Origin: Acanthaster planci
Taxonomy: Eukaryota > Echinodermata > Asteroidea > Valvatida > Acanthasteridae
Reading direction: 5' to 3'
Assembly (NCBI RefSeq): GCF_001949145.1
Contig: NW_019091638.1
Coordinates: 75,057-93,033, forward strand
Length of the DNA stretch: 17,977 nucleotides
This document shows, piece after piece, positions 17,945 through 17,977 of the stretch (positions are counted from its first letter, which is position 1; every line of letters begins with the position of its first letter). Made by a program: the position numbers and the translations under genes. The notes beneath the pieces were generated by a model. That model was not told the DNA's origin, did no database searches, and worked only from the letters and a program-made list of their open reading frames with translations.

Positions 17945-17977
17945 GCATACATGTACCAAATCATGACAGGTGATTGA

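Larger units (their letters stand above)
16513..17977 (+). other. CISD3 3' UTR and downstream DNA
   Basis: No further protein-coding region is supported after the CISD3 stop. Several TACATGTA words (16535, 16541, 17263, 17442, 17949) and an A-run at about 17585 are present. The 3' UTR could end near an ATTAAA at 16668 or extend to AATAAA hexamers near the right edge. Confidence 0.55.

Overview
This is metazoan nuclear DNA, not bacterial. Two split genes with GT-AG introns are recognisable by protein family, and the rest is intron and intergenic sequence full of small repeats. The proteins point to an animal with motile flagella. The very frequent octamer TACATGTA and the apparent high heterozygosity suggest a marine invertebrate deuterostome such as a lancelet, but that assignment is an inference.

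Left part (1-7290, minus strand): the first seven coding exons of SPAG6/PF16, an armadillo-repeat protein of the axonemal central pair. The start codon is at 7288-7290. All seven exons join in frame, giving the first 399 residues. The C-terminal exons lie beyond the left edge. Introns 1 and 2 carry minisatellites and a dispersed repeat. An imperfect RFX X-box about 130 bp upstream of the ATG fits a ciliary gene.

Middle part (about 7441-13774): no convincing gene. Two diverged copies of one 2.65-3.06 kb sequence lie head to tail (8061-10713 and 10715-13774). Single N bases sit exactly at the left end, the junction and the right end (8060, 10714, 13775). The simplest reading is that two alleles were scaffolded in tandem. 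The comparison reveals a 419-bp piggyBac-type MITE (TTAA target duplication, CCCCTT ends) present in the second copy and absent from the first, which still has the empty site.

Right part (13776-17977, plus strand): the last two coding exons of CISD3, a mitochondrial NEET protein with two CDGSH iron-sulfur motifs (15222-15353 and 16333-16512, ending in TGA). A possible first exon with a mitochondrial presequence starts at 14080. Two more MITE-like inverted-repeat elements lie here, one just upstream of that candidate exon and one in the last CISD3 intron. The final 1.4 kb is 3' UTR and/or downstream DNA.

The two genes diverge and show no sign of a functional link: one is flagellar, the other mitochondrial. 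I found no rRNA, tRNA, CRISPR array or prokaryote-type operon. I did not find a new multi-gene system. The most useful observations are the allele-in-tandem structure, the insertion polymorphism it reveals, and the repeat families.
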